From contig NZ_PCNZ01000006.1 of NCBI RefSeq assembly GCF_002975175.1, positions 62,001-126,000 on the forward strand: a DNA stretch of 64,000 nt. Reading direction: 5' to 3'. The notes beneath the pieces are model-generated. The model was not told the DNA's origin. It ran no database searches and saw only the letters and a list, made by a program, of their open reading frames with translations. Position numbers and translations under genes: made by a program. Numbering within the stretch: the first letter of the stretch is position 1; each line of letters begins with the position of its first letter. Positions 1 through 9,611 of this stretch are shown here, one piece after another. This DNA is from Bacillus sp. MYb209 (GTDB taxonomy: Bacteria > Bacillota > Bacilli > Bacillales > Bacillaceae_G).

Positions 1-2
1 CA

Positions 3-551
3 AAAAATATGGGCATCCACATGCAAATATACGAATACAAAAAATCAGTACAAGAAGAAAAGGATAGAAAAGAAGGAAAAGTAATTAAAGAAGATCCAGA
101 CGCAGAGAAAAGACACGCAAAAGGTGAACTAACAGACTCTGAGGTCAAAAGTTTAATTTACAGTGATCGCGATAAGTTTTTAAAAGTATACAAACAATAC
201 TATAAAGACGCACCACTATCACAAAAATTATTCGGAATGGGCTATGCTGGTAACTATACGGTTAAAATTAAATTAATCGAAATGGACTTCCACGATCTAT
301 TCTTTGCATTCGGAATCGTCGGTTTCCTTATTTACTTAATACCGCTTCTATACTTCGGTATTAAATTATTCATTCGCATCATAACAAACTTCAAGAAAAT
401 ATTAACTGTGAAATATATGCTATTAGCTAGCACCATTGTACTATCGCTTGGAATCGGCTTTATGTCCGGCCACGTATTAACAGCGCCGTCCGTTAGTATT
501 TTCTTCGTTGTTATACTCGCTTACTTAATTGTTGATTTAGAGGTAGAATAA
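3..551 (+). CDS. O-antigen ligase/polymerase-like membrane protein, C-terminal part
   Basis: The reading frame is already open at the window edge, so this is the C-terminal part of a longer gene; the ATG at base 9 is probably internal. About 90 hydrophilic, lysine- and glutamate-rich residues (an extracytoplasmic loop by inference) are followed by three hydrophobic segments at roughly residues 94-116, 133-152 and 158-177. That layout, and the polysaccharide genes next door, fit the O-antigen ligase/polymerase (Wzy/WaaL-like) membrane proteins found beside csaB and the pat genes in the B. cereus group. A strong terminator follows the stop at once. The family assignment is moderately sure; the substrate is inferred from context. 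Confidence 0.6.
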   Translation, partial: KNMGIHMQIYEYKKSVQEEKDRKEGKVIKEDPDAEKRHAKGELTDSEVKSLIYSDRDKFLKVYKQYYKDAPLSQKLFGMGYAGNYTVKIKLIEMDFHDLFFAFGIVGFLIYLIPLLYFGIKLFIRIITNFKKILTVKYMLLASTIVLSLGIGFMSGHVLTAPSVSIFFVVILAYLIVDLEVE

Positions 552-589
552 AGAGAAGCAGCATCCATTTGGATGCTGCTTCTCTTTTT
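552..589 (+). terminator. Intrinsic terminator after the polymerase-like gene
   Basis: A 15-16 bp near-perfect stem (AGAAGCAGCATCCA and its complement) begins right after the stop codon and ends in a T5 run. Confidence 0.9.
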
Positions 590-670
590 GAAAGTAGTAC
601 ATAAAATTATAGTAACGATTCTACAGAAGATATCGATTTACCGACAAAGTTTGATAAAGCAGCAATCTAT

Positions 671-703
671 AAAAAAAGACTAGATCACATATGATCTAGC
701 CTT
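671..703 (-). terminator. Intrinsic terminator of the minus-strand acetylation pair
   Basis: On the minus strand a stem built on GCTAGATCA/TGATCTAG is followed by a run of seven T. It closes the two-gene minus-strand unit ending at 715. The stretch 590-670 shows no gene. Confidence 0.85.
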
Positions 704-714
704 TCAAGCTTCCC

Positions 715-1746
715 CTATTGAAAAGATGCATGAATCTGCTCCAACACCTCATCAATATTATCCTTCGTAATGACAATACCGAAATCTTTCGGGACATTAC
801 TATCCTCTTCATTCACAACTTTATGCGCAATCATCTGCCCGACTTCCGGTCTGAAATGATGCCCATCCATATAATTATCTAAATTCTTTGTAACGGAATT
901 GAGATACATGAAATGATGAACTTCCCCAAATACATCTACCGCGTCATGAAGCCACCTTTTATAATCTTCCCATCGCCCTGATTGAATCATCGTACGGAAC
1001 AGAGGCTCTGAAACTGGCGTTGTAAAAATATAAAACTTCGTATTCGGATTATGAGCCTTTACTGTTCCTAATATTTCTTTCATATTTTGATACTCATAAT
1101 TCCCGCCGTAAATCTCTCTACTAAACTTATCTACTTGCGATGCTACTTGTGCATCGCGTTCTTCTTTCGTATAATCACGCATCGATTTTATATTCTCTCG
1201 GTTGTACCGATCAATAGCCGTATTATGATGGATAGAGTTTTCAATTGTATTCTTTGAATAAGTAATCCCGTCCATACTCACATACGATTTGACCGGATAC
1301 AATAAACTTTGTGCCTGATTAATATACACTTCCGGTTTATCAAAGCCGATTTCTCTATTTTTGTTCGTTCCAAGGAAATCTAAACCAAGTACAATAGACT
1401 CTAATTCACTACCTTTTTGTTCTTTTGCATATTCAATATATGCATCATACTCACGCGGATCTGTACTGCTGACCGCATAATTAAATGCGTTTAACCCGGT
1501 GAAGTCATTCTCGTTAATAAAAGTCGTTCTACTACTTCCAAGTATAACTCCATCATATGTAAACGGACGGTATGTTATATAATTTGTTTTCTGCTGTCTC
1601 TCGTTAAACCCGTACTGAACATCATTCCACTTATTTTTATGCGGGAATAACCAAAGAGAATCTATATAGCTATTAAATATCCCGACACCTGCCAGAGGAA
1701 CAAAAACACATACAAAAACGACAATAAGCCAATGTTTGTTTTTCAT
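715..1746 (-). CDS. SGNH-like polysaccharide O-acetyltransferase, PatB-type partner of an MBOAT
   Basis: A 343-residue protein with one N-terminal membrane anchor (about residues 8-28) and an extracytoplasmic SGNH/GDSL-like domain. The block-I nucleophile motif GSSRT lies near residue 73 and a C-terminal DGHH near residue 297 supplies the Asp/His pair, so a Ser-Asp-His triad is plausible. It follows the MBOAT gene directly: the MBOAT stop TAG is followed by GGTGGAG and this ATG at 1746; an in-frame GTG at 1755 sits too early. In the B. cereus group such pairs (PatA/PatB) transfer acetyl groups to the secondary cell wall polysaccharide; the MBOAT moves acetyl across the membrane and this protein would transfer it. 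Probably the PatB2 type, since the other pair here has the longer PatB1-like layout. Confidence 0.7.
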   Translation of the reverse strand: MKNKHWLIVVFVCVFVPLAGVGIFNSYIDSLWLFPHKNKWNDVQYGFNERQQKTNYITYRPFTYDGVILGSSRTTFINENDFTGLNAFNYAVSSTDPREYDAYIEYAKEQKGSELESIVLGLDFLGTNKNREIGFDKPEVYINQAQSLLYPVKSYVSMDGITYSKNTIENSIHHNTAIDRYNRENIKSMRDYTKEERDAQVASQVDKFSREIYGGNYEYQNMKEILGTVKAHNPNTKFYIFTTPVSEPLFRTMIQSGRWEDYKRWLHDAVDVFGEVHHFMYLNSVTKNLDNYMDGHHFRPEVGQMIAHKVVNEEDSNVPKDFGIVITKDNIDEVLEQIHASFQ

Positions 1747-1755
1747 ATTCTCCAC

Positions 1756-3213
1756 CTAGAAATTAAAGTATAAAAACTCACTAATACTCGTTAAATGTAA
1801 CACGCTATATACGAGCAATACTGCAGTAAATAAAGCAGTCCATACATTCGGACGGAATGAGTCTTTTAACTGAATTGAATTTTTTAAGAAGAAACTAATA
1901 CATAGCGCTCCGAAAATATACGCTACCATTTTCGGATCTAATAAAGAGACATGATACCCTTCTGTAAATGAAACACCGTACTCTTTTAAAAATTGCAGCT
2001 TCTCTATTATAAATACCGGGAATACACTATTTGCTAATTCGATTCCATTTAGTCCGAACATTCCTTTTAACACTTTCACCGCATCATGCATCGATGTTGC
2101 CCTAAAGAATACCCACGTTATATTAATGAAGAAAAACGTAACGAGCCAACCAGCAAAAACTGGCATGCGCCCTCCTGCTTTACTCCATAAGCGATGAATA
2201 ACAGAAGCCGCGCCGTGCAAGAATCCCCAAAAAACAAATGTCCAACCAGCTCCATGCCAAAGTCCACTTATTAAAAATACAATCATAATATTTACGTATG
2301 TACGCGTAATTCCTTTTCGATTTCCTCCTAGAGAAATGTATACGTACTTCGTTAAAAACTGGCTAAGCGTCATATGCCAACGACGCCAAAAATCTTGTAT
2401 ATTCACTGCTTTATACGGTGAATTAAAGTTTTGAGGTAATTTAATATTAAACATTAAAGCGATTCCAATTGCCATATCACTATATCCACTAAAATCAAAA
2501 TACAATTGGAACGTAAACGCTAACGACGAAAGCCATGCTTCGACAAATGTTAATGATTGCTGCACATCAAACCCTTCATGTACAAGGGGTGATAATACAT
2601 CTGCAATACCTACCTTTTTGAAAATACCAACTGCAAATACGAATATACCAAGAACGATATACTTCGATTGCCAGCGCTTTTTACTACTATCCGCAAATTG
2701 CGGCATAATTTGCGCATGATGCACAATCGGCCCTGCAATAAGCTGCGGGAAAAACGTTACAAACAATGCGTAATCAAGAAAATGACATGCCTTCGTTTCC
2801 CCGCGATACGTATCTACTAAAAATGCGATCTTTTGAAACGTATAGAAACTAATCGCGAGCGGTAACGTTAATGATAATAATGTAAAATGAGTTCCAATCA
2901 ATGCATTAACATTTTGTAAGAAAAAATCATAATACTTGAAATAACTAAGCATCCCAATATTAAATATTAATCCTACTGTTAAAAGAAATTTACTCTTATG
3001 TTTTACGAGCCTCATTCCGATAAAGTAGTTCACAATGAGCGACACTAACATAAGCGGTAAATATTTCACATTCCAATAACTATAGAAAAATAAAGAGGCC
3101 GCAACGAGCCAAGCTTTCGCTAATGTAGCATGTCCAAATTTATTTAATAGAAAATATAAAAGAAATGCTATCGGTAAAAATAAAAAAATAAACTCAAATG
3201 AGTTAAATAACAC
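1756..3213 (-). CDS. MBOAT family acyl carrier, PatA-type (secondary cell wall polysaccharide acetylation)
   Basis: A 485-residue polytopic protein of the membrane-bound O-acyltransferase family. It carries the family signature FWRRWHMTLSQFL and the catalytic-histidine motif GLWHGAGWTFVFWG, as in DltB, AlgI and PatA. Around ten hydrophobic segments span its length, as usual for the family (about 470 residues). It is translationally close to the SGNH partner downstream, which starts 10 bases after its stop. Inferred role: passes acetyl from the cytoplasm to the partner, which acetylates the wall polysaccharide that anchors SLH proteins. It is transcribed away from a second MBOAT/PatB pair at 3440-6070, so the locus holds duplicated acetylation systems. 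Confidence 0.85.
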   Translation of the reverse strand: MLFNSFEFIFLFLPIAFLLYFLLNKFGHATLAKAWLVAASLFFYSYWNVKYLPLMLVSLIVNYFIGMRLVKHKSKFLLTVGLIFNIGMLSYFKYYDFFLQNVNALIGTHFTLLSLTLPLAISFYTFQKIAFLVDTYRGETKACHFLDYALFVTFFPQLIAGPIVHHAQIMPQFADSSKKRWQSKYIVLGIFVFAVGIFKKVGIADVLSPLVHEGFDVQQSLTFVEAWLSSLAFTFQLYFDFSGYSDMAIGIALMFNIKLPQNFNSPYKAVNIQDFWRRWHMTLSQFLTKYVYISLGGNRKGITRTYVNIMIVFLISGLWHGAGWTFVFWGFLHGAASVIHRLWSKAGGRMPVFAGWLVTFFFINITWVFFRATSMHDAVKVLKGMFGLNGIELANSVFPVFIIEKLQFLKEYGVSFTEGYHVSLLDPKMVAYIFGALCISFFLKNSIQLKDSFRPNVWTALFTAVLLVYSVLHLTSISEFLYFNF

Positions 3214-3439
3214 ACCATCTCTTCCTTTCTAAACAAATCACACCTTATTCATCTTATCTTATCCAAATAGTGAGTGTCAAAAGGATTCCGCTCCCCTTTT
3301 CTTCTATTATATAGGATAATCATTTCAATCGAATTATTAACATGCTAAAATATTAAAGGTGCTTTTATACAAAAAAATATATAATAGATATGTCGGTTTT
3401 TTGCACGAAATGTATTTTGAAAAAAGTGAGGAGAGTCCT

Positions 3440-4855
3440 TTGGTATTTAGTAGTTCTGTTTTCTTATTTATCTTTTTACCTCTCGTATTATTTTTCTATT
3501 TTATAGTGCGTGCCGAGCTACGTAATTTCGTATTACTTGCATTTAGTTTAATTTTCTATGCATGGGGAGAACCACGATTCGTTCTCTTAATGCTCTTTTC
3601 TATTCTCTTAAACTACTGCTTCGGCCTACTCGTGCATCATTATGATAAACGAAAAAATATGAAAGTCACATTTTTAATTATGGCTGTGGCCGGAAATATT
3701 TTATTACTTTCTTATTTTAAATATATTTCCTTTTTCACAGACATTTTAAATCAAACTTTGCATTTATCTATTCATGTGGATCCTATTCCACTACCAATTG
3801 GAATTTCATTCTATACGTTCCAAGCGATGTCATATGTCATCGATATATACCGTAAAGATGGAGATGTTCAAAAGAATCCACTTAACTTAGCGTTATATAT
3901 ATCAATTTTCCCGCAGCTCATTGCCGGACCAATCGTTCGTTACAATATCGTTGCTGAACAAATTAAAACGCGCATCCATTCTTTTGAGCGATTTACAGAA
4001 GGTATCCAAATTTTCGTTTTAGGATTAGCGAAAAAAATATTAATTGCCAACCAAGTTGGATTTGTCGCCGATAAAATCTTCGCCTTACCAACGTCTGAAA
4101 TAAGCGTTGGAACGGCTTGGATCGGTATTATCGCCTATACTCTTCAAATCTATTTTGATTTCTCAGGGTACTCTGATATGGCAATTGGACTTGGAAAAAT
4201 GTTCGGATTTGATTTCCCGAAAAACTTCAATTATCCGTATATCTCGAAATCCATTTCAGAATTTTGGAGAAGATGGCACATTACACTAGGCTCTTGGTTC
4301 CGCGACTATATATACATTCCGCTCGGCGGAAACCGTGTTTCAAAACTAGCAAATTACCGTAACCTCTTCATCGTATGGGGATTAACCGGTTTATGGCACG
4401 GAGCAAGCTGGACATTTATCGCCTGGGGCTTATATTACGGCTTTATTATTTCCATTGAAAAAGCTGGATTTGAGAAAATATTAAATAAGCTATGGAAGCC
4501 GCTGCAACACGCATATGTACTAATCATCGTTATGATTGGTTGGGTCTTCTTCCGAGCTGATAACTTCGCCTACTCGTTCCAATATTTAAAAGCGATGTTT
4601 GGTATGCAAGGGCAATCTTTCATCGATGACAACACAATGCTATATATACATGAATACATTATCGTATTTATCATTGCCTTTATCGCAGCGACACCAATTT
4701 TGAAACGTGTTAAAAACATATTAGAACTTGCACCCAAAACGTACATGTTCACGATGCAAGTTGTACGTCCTATATTATTACTATCATTATTTATGATTTC
4801 GATTATGTATTTAATTAATTCGACGTACAATCCATTTATTTACTTCAGGTTTTAA
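3440..4855 (+). CDS. patA1: MBOAT family O-acetyltransferase PatA
   Basis: A polytopic MBOAT protein of 471 residues if it starts at the TTG at 3440, preceded by GAGGAGAG. That start aligns its N-terminus with the other MBOAT here; the longer open frame from 3359 adds 27 hydrophilic residues without a good ribosome site. Signature motifs: FWRRWHITLGSWFRDYIYI and the catalytic-histidine motif GLWHGASWTFIAWG. It heads a two-gene unit with the AlgX/PatB1-like protein at 4880. Known for the family: acetyl transfer across the membrane. Inferred: acetylation of the secondary cell wall polysaccharide. The PatA1 number is assigned from the partner type and could be swapped with the minus-strand pair. 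Confidence 0.8.
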   Translation: MVFSSSVFLFIFLPLVLFFYFIVRAELRNFVLLAFSLIFYAWGEPRFVLLMLFSILLNYCFGLLVHHYDKRKNMKVTFLIMAVAGNILLLSYFKYISFFTDILNQTLHLSIHVDPIPLPIGISFYTFQAMSYVIDIYRKDGDVQKNPLNLALYISIFPQLIAGPIVRYNIVAEQIKTRIHSFERFTEGIQIFVLGLAKKILIANQVGFVADKIFALPTSEISVGTAWIGIIAYTLQIYFDFSGYSDMAIGLGKMFGFDFPKNFNYPYISKSISEFWRRWHITLGSWFRDYIYIPLGGNRVSKLANYRNLFIVWGLTGLWHGASWTFIAWGLYYGFIISIEKAGFEKILNKLWKPLQHAYVLIIVMIGWVFFRADNFAYSFQYLKAMFGMQGQSFIDDNTMLYIHEYIIVFIIAFIAATPILKRVKNILELAPKTYMFTMQVVRPILLLSLFMISIMYLINSTYNPFIYFRF

Positions 4856-4879
4856 CTTATGTAGGAAGGAAAAGTTATT

Positions 4880-6070
4880 ATGAAAAAATTGGGGAACATC
4901 GTCCTATTTATCGGTTTTCTCACCATTATCTTTTCATTTGGCATATTATCGCTTCTCAAAACTGACCGAGCAGTTTCGCCCGTTGAAAATCGTCCGCTCG
5001 CTCAAAAACCAGCTCTTACGAAAGAAGCTCTCGCAAATGGTAGTTTCTTTAAAGACTTTGAGACATATACAAACGATCAATTAATCGGAAGAGATGATCT
5101 CATAAAAAACTATACACTTACCCAAATTAAAATGGGCAAGTCTCTCATTAACGATATTATTCTAACTGATGATAAATGGCTTCTAAAAAACCCTGCTTGG
5201 ACTACAAAATATAATGAGATTGACCAAGCTATGCCAGCTGTAAAAGACTTATCTCAGTTTTTAAAAGAACAAAATATTGAGTTTTACTTTGCCTTACCAC
5301 CGTCCAAAACGAATGCATTATCATTTAAATTGCCTTCTCATATTCACACATATGCACAGGAAAATTTAAATTATTTTCTAAATAAACTTCCAGCGGACGT
5401 AAAGCCAATTAAACTCATGGAACATTTCAAGAAAAACTATACAAATGAAGAAATACAAAGTATGTACTTCAAAACAGACCATCACTGGAATATGGATGGT
5501 GCCTTCTTAGGCTATCAATATATAATGAACACAATCGCGCAACAATCTTCTATATATAAAGGAAAAGAAATAAAAAAAGAAGATTACACTCGTACGTGTG
5601 CTCCTAATAAACATCTAGTCGGAAGCTTTAACAACCAGCTATACCAACTAATCGATGCGACTGGAGAAAAACTATGCTACTACACACCGAAAGACGGTTT
5701 CAACTTTACGAGCTTAGCCGCAAAAGATGTAAACGGCACCGTATGTCGCACATTAGATGAACTATATGGCGTAGGAAAACAAAAAGACACAACATCATAC
5801 GCAGGCTACTACACAAACGACTATCCAGAAATCGTCATCGAAAATAACAATGCACCAAATGATGTACGAGCTTTAGTCCTAAAAGACTCATTCGCAAACG
5901 CAATCGTGCCTCACTTAGCACAAAGCTTCAAACACACATCCATCCTCGACCTTCGTCACTATCACGAAAAGGATGTATATCAATACATTAAAGACAACAA
6001 TATTAACATGGTATTGTTTGTGTATAGTGATTCGAACTTGAGTGGTGAGATGTTTAAGTTTAAACAATAA
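4880..6070 (+). CDS. patB1: AlgX/DltD-like SGNH O-acetyltransferase PatB1
   Basis: A 396-residue protein with a single N-terminal membrane anchor (residues 5-26) and an extracytoplasmic AlgX/AlgJ-type SGNH domain. The Asp-His pair lies in TDHHW (D200, H202), and the serine nucleophile in LKDSFAN (S337), the reversed order seen in AlgJ/AlgX and in PatB1 of B. cereus. Starts 24 bases after the MBOAT stop behind GGAAGG. Family knowledge: PatB1 transfers acetyl to secondary cell wall polysaccharide. A strong terminator follows. Codon use turns richer in C-ending codons toward the 3' half, but no frameshift is seen. The symbol is moderately sure. Confidence 0.72.
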   Translation: MKKLGNIVLFIGFLTIIFSFGILSLLKTDRAVSPVENRPLAQKPALTKEALANGSFFKDFETYTNDQLIGRDDLIKNYTLTQIKMGKSLINDIILTDDKWLLKNPAWTTKYNEIDQAMPAVKDLSQFLKEQNIEFYFALPPSKTNALSFKLPSHIHTYAQENLNYFLNKLPADVKPIKLMEHFKKNYTNEEIQSMYFKTDHHWNMDGAFLGYQYIMNTIAQQSSIYKGKEIKKEDYTRTCAPNKHLVGSFNNQLYQLIDATGEKLCYYTPKDGFNFTSLAAKDVNGTVCRTLDELYGVGKQKDTTSYAGYYTNDYPEIVIENNNAPNDVRALVLKDSFANAIVPHLAQSFKHTSILDLRHYHEKDVYQYIKDNNINMVLFVYSDSNLSGEMFKFKQ

Positions 6071-6110
6071 AAGAAGCCTCTTGTAAACAATTTACAAGAG
6101 GCTTCTTCTT
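6071..6110 (+). terminator. Intrinsic terminator of the patA/patB unit
   Basis: A 17-bp perfect stem (AAGAAGCCTCTTGTAAA and complement) with a CAA loop immediately after the stop of the PatB1-like gene. The 155 bases from there to csaB contain no gene. Confidence 0.9.
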
Positions 6111-6266
6111 ATTTATTCCGCTATTTGTGGGAAATAATAAATTAAACTATTATGGGTTTCGACATTGTTATTATTTCACTTGTACCTTCTCTTTTTTTAT
6201 CACTACCTTCAACTACAAAAAGGAGAAAGAGCTAGGAAATTTCCCTCTACCTCTCTAAAACTAAGA

Positions 6267-7364
6267 TTACATCCCTCTTTTTATAGACTCTTTTGCATGT
6301 AAGTCACTAATAATATGTTTGGATGCTCTTGAAATTTGTTCTCGTAATTCCTCTACCCTTTGCCCTAAAGTTTCTTGCATATCTTCTTTTTGTTCTATTT
6401 GGTTGATTGCCATGCTATATAGTGTCCCTGGCGTCCAACCTCCATCTACACTCCCAATACTTGGTTGGTTTACTTGTTGTACAAACGAATCAATCTTTGG
6501 ATCATATGAAATGCCAATCATAGGAGTATTAGCAACTGCCGCTAATATAAGAGCATGGAGTCTCATTCCGATTAGCAAGGAGCATTCTGATAAAATAGAG
6601 ATTTTTTCATGAATATCCATTTTATAAGGGAGCATGTGTGCTTCTTCTCCCATCAAATTAATGATTTCCCTTGATGCATTTTGATCAAATGGACCATGCA
6701 TCGGTACAAATAAAATATGATATCCCTCTTGCTTAAGTCTTTTTAGCGTGCCTGCTAACTTCTTCATATAATTTTCTTTTGCATCCCAGTACCGTACACT
6801 AACCGCAACAACTTTCCCTTGTAAAGAATGTTTTTGCAGCCAATTGGTCTTCTTTTTTTCTGGTATACAAGCTAATACTGGATCTGGAACAAGTTCGATG
6901 TCTTTCTTAATACCAATTTCTTTTAAGTACAAAAAAGAGTCTTCATCACGCACTGATATATATTCAGACTTCGATATATGCCATTTCACCAATAAACGAT
7001 TTCGCTTCTTCGTAATAGGCCCGATTCCTTGGGCATAAATATAATACGGCTTTTTCAACAAAAGAGCCAACCGCATAATACCTGTATAATATAGAATACT
7101 TCTTATACTCGTCTTATCTTGCAAGAGGCTACCGCCTCCACTAATTAAACCATTACTTTTCTTTATTTCTCGGTAAATCGCTCTTATATCCCAACGATTT
7201 ACCGCCTCTACACCGTACATTTCCCTTGTATAGTCGGGGTCATTAGAAAGTACAACAAGCTCAAGAGTAGGATCCTCTTCATGCAGCGCTTTAATAATTG
7301 ATTGTAAAATTGCTTCGTCCCCAACATTATAAAAACCATAATATCCTGATAAAACTAACCGCAC
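6267..7364 (-). CDS. csaB: Polysaccharide pyruvyl transferase CsaB
   Basis: A 365-residue cytoplasmic glycan pyruvyl transferase. Typical features are the N-terminal LSGYYGFYNVGDEAIL, the GLISGGGSLLQDKTS loop near residue 85, and the C-terminal GMRLHALILAA motif. CsaB adds ketal pyruvate to the terminal sugar of the secondary cell wall polysaccharide, the ligand for SLH domains of S-layer and other surface proteins. The start is the GTG at 7364 preceded by GGAGGAGG at a good distance; an ATG 30 bases upstream would put the ribosome site inside the gene. It is followed on the same strand by no further gene and preceded by the flippase gene, consistent with one wall-polysaccharide unit. Confidence 0.9.
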   Translation of the reverse strand: MRLVLSGYYGFYNVGDEAILQSIIKALHEEDPTLELVVLSNDPDYTREMYGVEAVNRWDIRAIYREIKKSNGLISGGGSLLQDKTSIRSILYYTGIMRLALLLKKPYYIYAQGIGPITKKRNRLLVKWHISKSEYISVRDEDSFLYLKEIGIKKDIELVPDPVLACIPEKKKTNWLQKHSLQGKVVAVSVRYWDAKENYMKKLAGTLKRLKQEGYHILFVPMHGPFDQNASREIINLMGEEAHMLPYKMDIHEKISILSECSLLIGMRLHALILAAVANTPMIGISYDPKIDSFVQQVNQPSIGSVDGGWTPGTLYSMAINQIEQKEDMQETLGQRVEELREQISRASKHIISDLHAKESIKRGM

Positions 7365-7529
7365 TCTTAGCCTCCTCCAACATTTCATAATCAACTCTTT
7401 TTGTAATTAAACAAATTGCTATTAATTCCTTACCGAGAAAGGTTTGATAACTTCAAATTGAATTCTTTTAAAAACATATAACAAACCATACTTATTTATA
7501 ATGCTGTTCATTTTCTATAATAATCGAAT

Positions 7530-9050
7530 TTATTTACGTAAAAACGGAATTTGTTCTTTCGATATCCAGTTTAATTTCAACGCACATACGCCATATAACA
7601 AGGAAGCTATCCCTAGCGCTACAGCACTATATATCATTGCAAAAAGTCTAGAATCTGTCACATTGATAAGTGTAGACACAAAGTATAATGCTGCCCCTAA
7701 AATACTAGATACTACAATCACCGCTATAAATTTCCCTATATGTATTGGATAGGAAAGGTCTTTTCTAATATAAATGTAATTCGCAATACAAATCAGTATA
7801 TATATGATTAGAGTACTATACGCTACTCCATTTATACCAACTTGTTTTACTAGCGTTATATTTAAAATAATTTTTACGAAACTCGCACCAATGATAATCC
7901 ATGCCGCTTGCATTGAACGCTTAATCCCTTGCAAAATTCCTATTGATAATACCGTAAGTGATGTGAAATACGAACTACCAATTAAAATGGCTAGCATGCC
8001 ACTTCCTTTTGTGTCTGTAAATAATCCAACATTAAGCGGTACTGCGAGCGCCATAAGCCATATCGTTAGCGGCATTGTTAAAACATGCGCAAACTCATTT
8101 GTGCGCTTTACTGTCAATTTAGCCAGAGCTATATCTTTTTTTGTTAAAGCAGCTGTTAATAATGGAATTAATGGAAATACCATTGCGCTTGCAAGTACAA
8201 CAATTAATTGCGTAAATGCAAAACCACGGCTATATATACCGAATTGCTCTTGAATAGTTGCAGAAGATTCATGTAGTACATGTGGAATTGTTACGGAATC
8301 AACTAAATTTAAAACCGGCATAGATAACGCTCCAATGGCAATGGGAATTGAAACACGGAGTATTTTTTTCGCGTTTTTCTTAAAGTCTTGTAACGAATAC
8401 GTTTTACTCTTATAACGATACGTGCTTCTCACATATTTTACTCGTAAATATATAAGTGACGTAATAACGCCAAAGCAAGAACCAATCATCGCTCCACCTG
8501 TTATGATATCACTACTTTTATTCCAATATACAAATACATAAGCAATCGTTAGCATAAAGAACACGCGAATCAACTGCTCAATTACTTGTGATACGCCCGT
8601 AGGTATCATATCTCCAAATCCTTGGAAATATCCACGATACACTGCCATGTATGGTGCGATTAACAAGGCAAATGAAGTAACAATTAATGGTAGCCTCGTC
8701 TCTTGTCCACCAAGCATATTTGCAATGCTACTCGATCCAATGATAATAATTAAAAATCCGAATATCCCACATATAACACCGATAATAGATGCGGACGTAA
8801 ACAATTTAGCAATTCCGTCCCAATCATTTTTTTCATGAAGTTCAGCAATTAGCTGGGATATTGCTAGCGGAACCCCCGCTACTGATAAAGTTAAGGCTAT
8901 CATATATACAGGAAAAACGAGGCGAAAAATCCCAAGTACTTCATCTCCCGCTATATTTTGCAATGGAATTTGAAAAAAACTCCCCACCACTTTCGATAGG
9001 AACGTTGTAATGGTTAAAATTGCAGCGCCTTTTACAAACTTTTTATTCAT
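7530..9050 (-). CDS. Polysaccharide flippase, PST/MurJ-like (MOP superfamily)
   Basis: A 506-residue membrane protein with about fourteen hydrophobic segments. The N-terminus (KGAAILTITTFLSKVVG, then FRLVFPVYMI and LSVAGVPLAIS) is characteristic of Bacillus polysaccharide exporters of the MOP superfamily (SpoVB/MurJ/Wzx group). Given csaB 165 bases downstream on the same strand, the likely substrate is the lipid-linked secondary cell wall polysaccharide repeat, but that is an inference; relatives such as SpoVB and MurJ move lipid II. A normal-length member with no damage seen. Confidence 0.82.
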   Translation of the reverse strand: MNKKFVKGAAILTITTFLSKVVGSFFQIPLQNIAGDEVLGIFRLVFPVYMIALTLSVAGVPLAISQLIAELHEKNDWDGIAKLFTSASIIGVICGIFGFLIIIIGSSSIANMLGGQETRLPLIVTSFALLIAPYMAVYRGYFQGFGDMIPTGVSQVIEQLIRVFFMLTIAYVFVYWNKSSDIITGGAMIGSCFGVITSLIYLRVKYVRSTYRYKSKTYSLQDFKKNAKKILRVSIPIAIGALSMPVLNLVDSVTIPHVLHESSATIQEQFGIYSRGFAFTQLIVVLASAMVFPLIPLLTAALTKKDIALAKLTVKRTNEFAHVLTMPLTIWLMALAVPLNVGLFTDTKGSGMLAILIGSSYFTSLTVLSIGILQGIKRSMQAAWIIIGASFVKIILNITLVKQVGINGVAYSTLIIYILICIANYIYIRKDLSYPIHIGKFIAVIVVSSILGAALYFVSTLINVTDSRLFAMIYSAVALGIASLLYGVCALKLNWISKEQIPFLRK

Positions 9051-9327
9051 CTTCTATCTCTTTTCTTTCAAATATGATCTAAATAAATATCAAGTCAGTA
9101 TTCTTGCTTAATCTAGAGAAACTTCACTCTATTTCATTTAGTTATCATACCAAATTTCTTATATATTGAATACTCTCATTCCAAATATAATATGTACAAT
9201 ATAAGATTATTCCTATCCCGTTTTCCCTTAAATTTACTACTTTTACTTATTCAAGATAAACCTGTAATATACTGTATCTCTTGTCAGTAAGAGGATTGTT
9301 GCAACACGCTAAATTAAGTGAAATAAT

Positions 9328-9527
9328 TCTTAAATTTCCCTTTTCAAGAAGAAGTTGAGCAATCCGAAAAAACAGACGAAATGTGGCTTATTCAATCATC
9401 TTAAGTTTATATTTTCGTTAACCGTACACAATTAATTTGTGAAGGTAGCCATTTCTCAAATCCTGAATATAATTTGAAGCTAGATGATCTAATTGATGCT
9501 CAACAGATTTATAAAATCCAGACATAA
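9328..9527 (+). pseudogene. Possible decayed gene fragment
   Basis: In the 560-base gap between the flippase and SulP genes, two plus-strand frames read as protein-like: one reads QEEVEQSEKTDEMWLIQSS and then stops; a shifted frame continues with HFSNPEYNLKLDDLIDAQQ to a stop at 9527. No start or ribosome site is visible. It looks like the C-terminus of a lost gene carrying one frameshift. The rest of the gap holds only AT-rich DNA and a terminator. Confidence 0.25.
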
Positions 9528-9556
9528 GGATTCTCCACATAAACAACACATGTCTA

Positions 9557-9611
9557 AATAATAAGAACCCCCACACTCTACAACGCAACTCGTGTGAAGG
9601 TTCTTATTATT
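9557..9611 (-). terminator. Terminator overlapping the end of the SulP gene
   Basis: A 13-bp perfect inverted repeat AATAATAAGAACC ... GGTTCTTATTATT encloses a 29-base loop; its distal arm covers the stop codon of the SulP gene. Confidence 0.7.

Noticed and set aside
4570-4830. Minus-strand 86-codon frame inside the second MBOAT gene
   Set aside because: Wholly contained in a well-supported coding gene on the other strand; no ribosome site.
9401-9527. An intact small gene in the flippase-SulP gap
   Set aside because: The frame has no start codon or ribosome site and is preceded by a stop; kept only as a low-confidence gene remnant.
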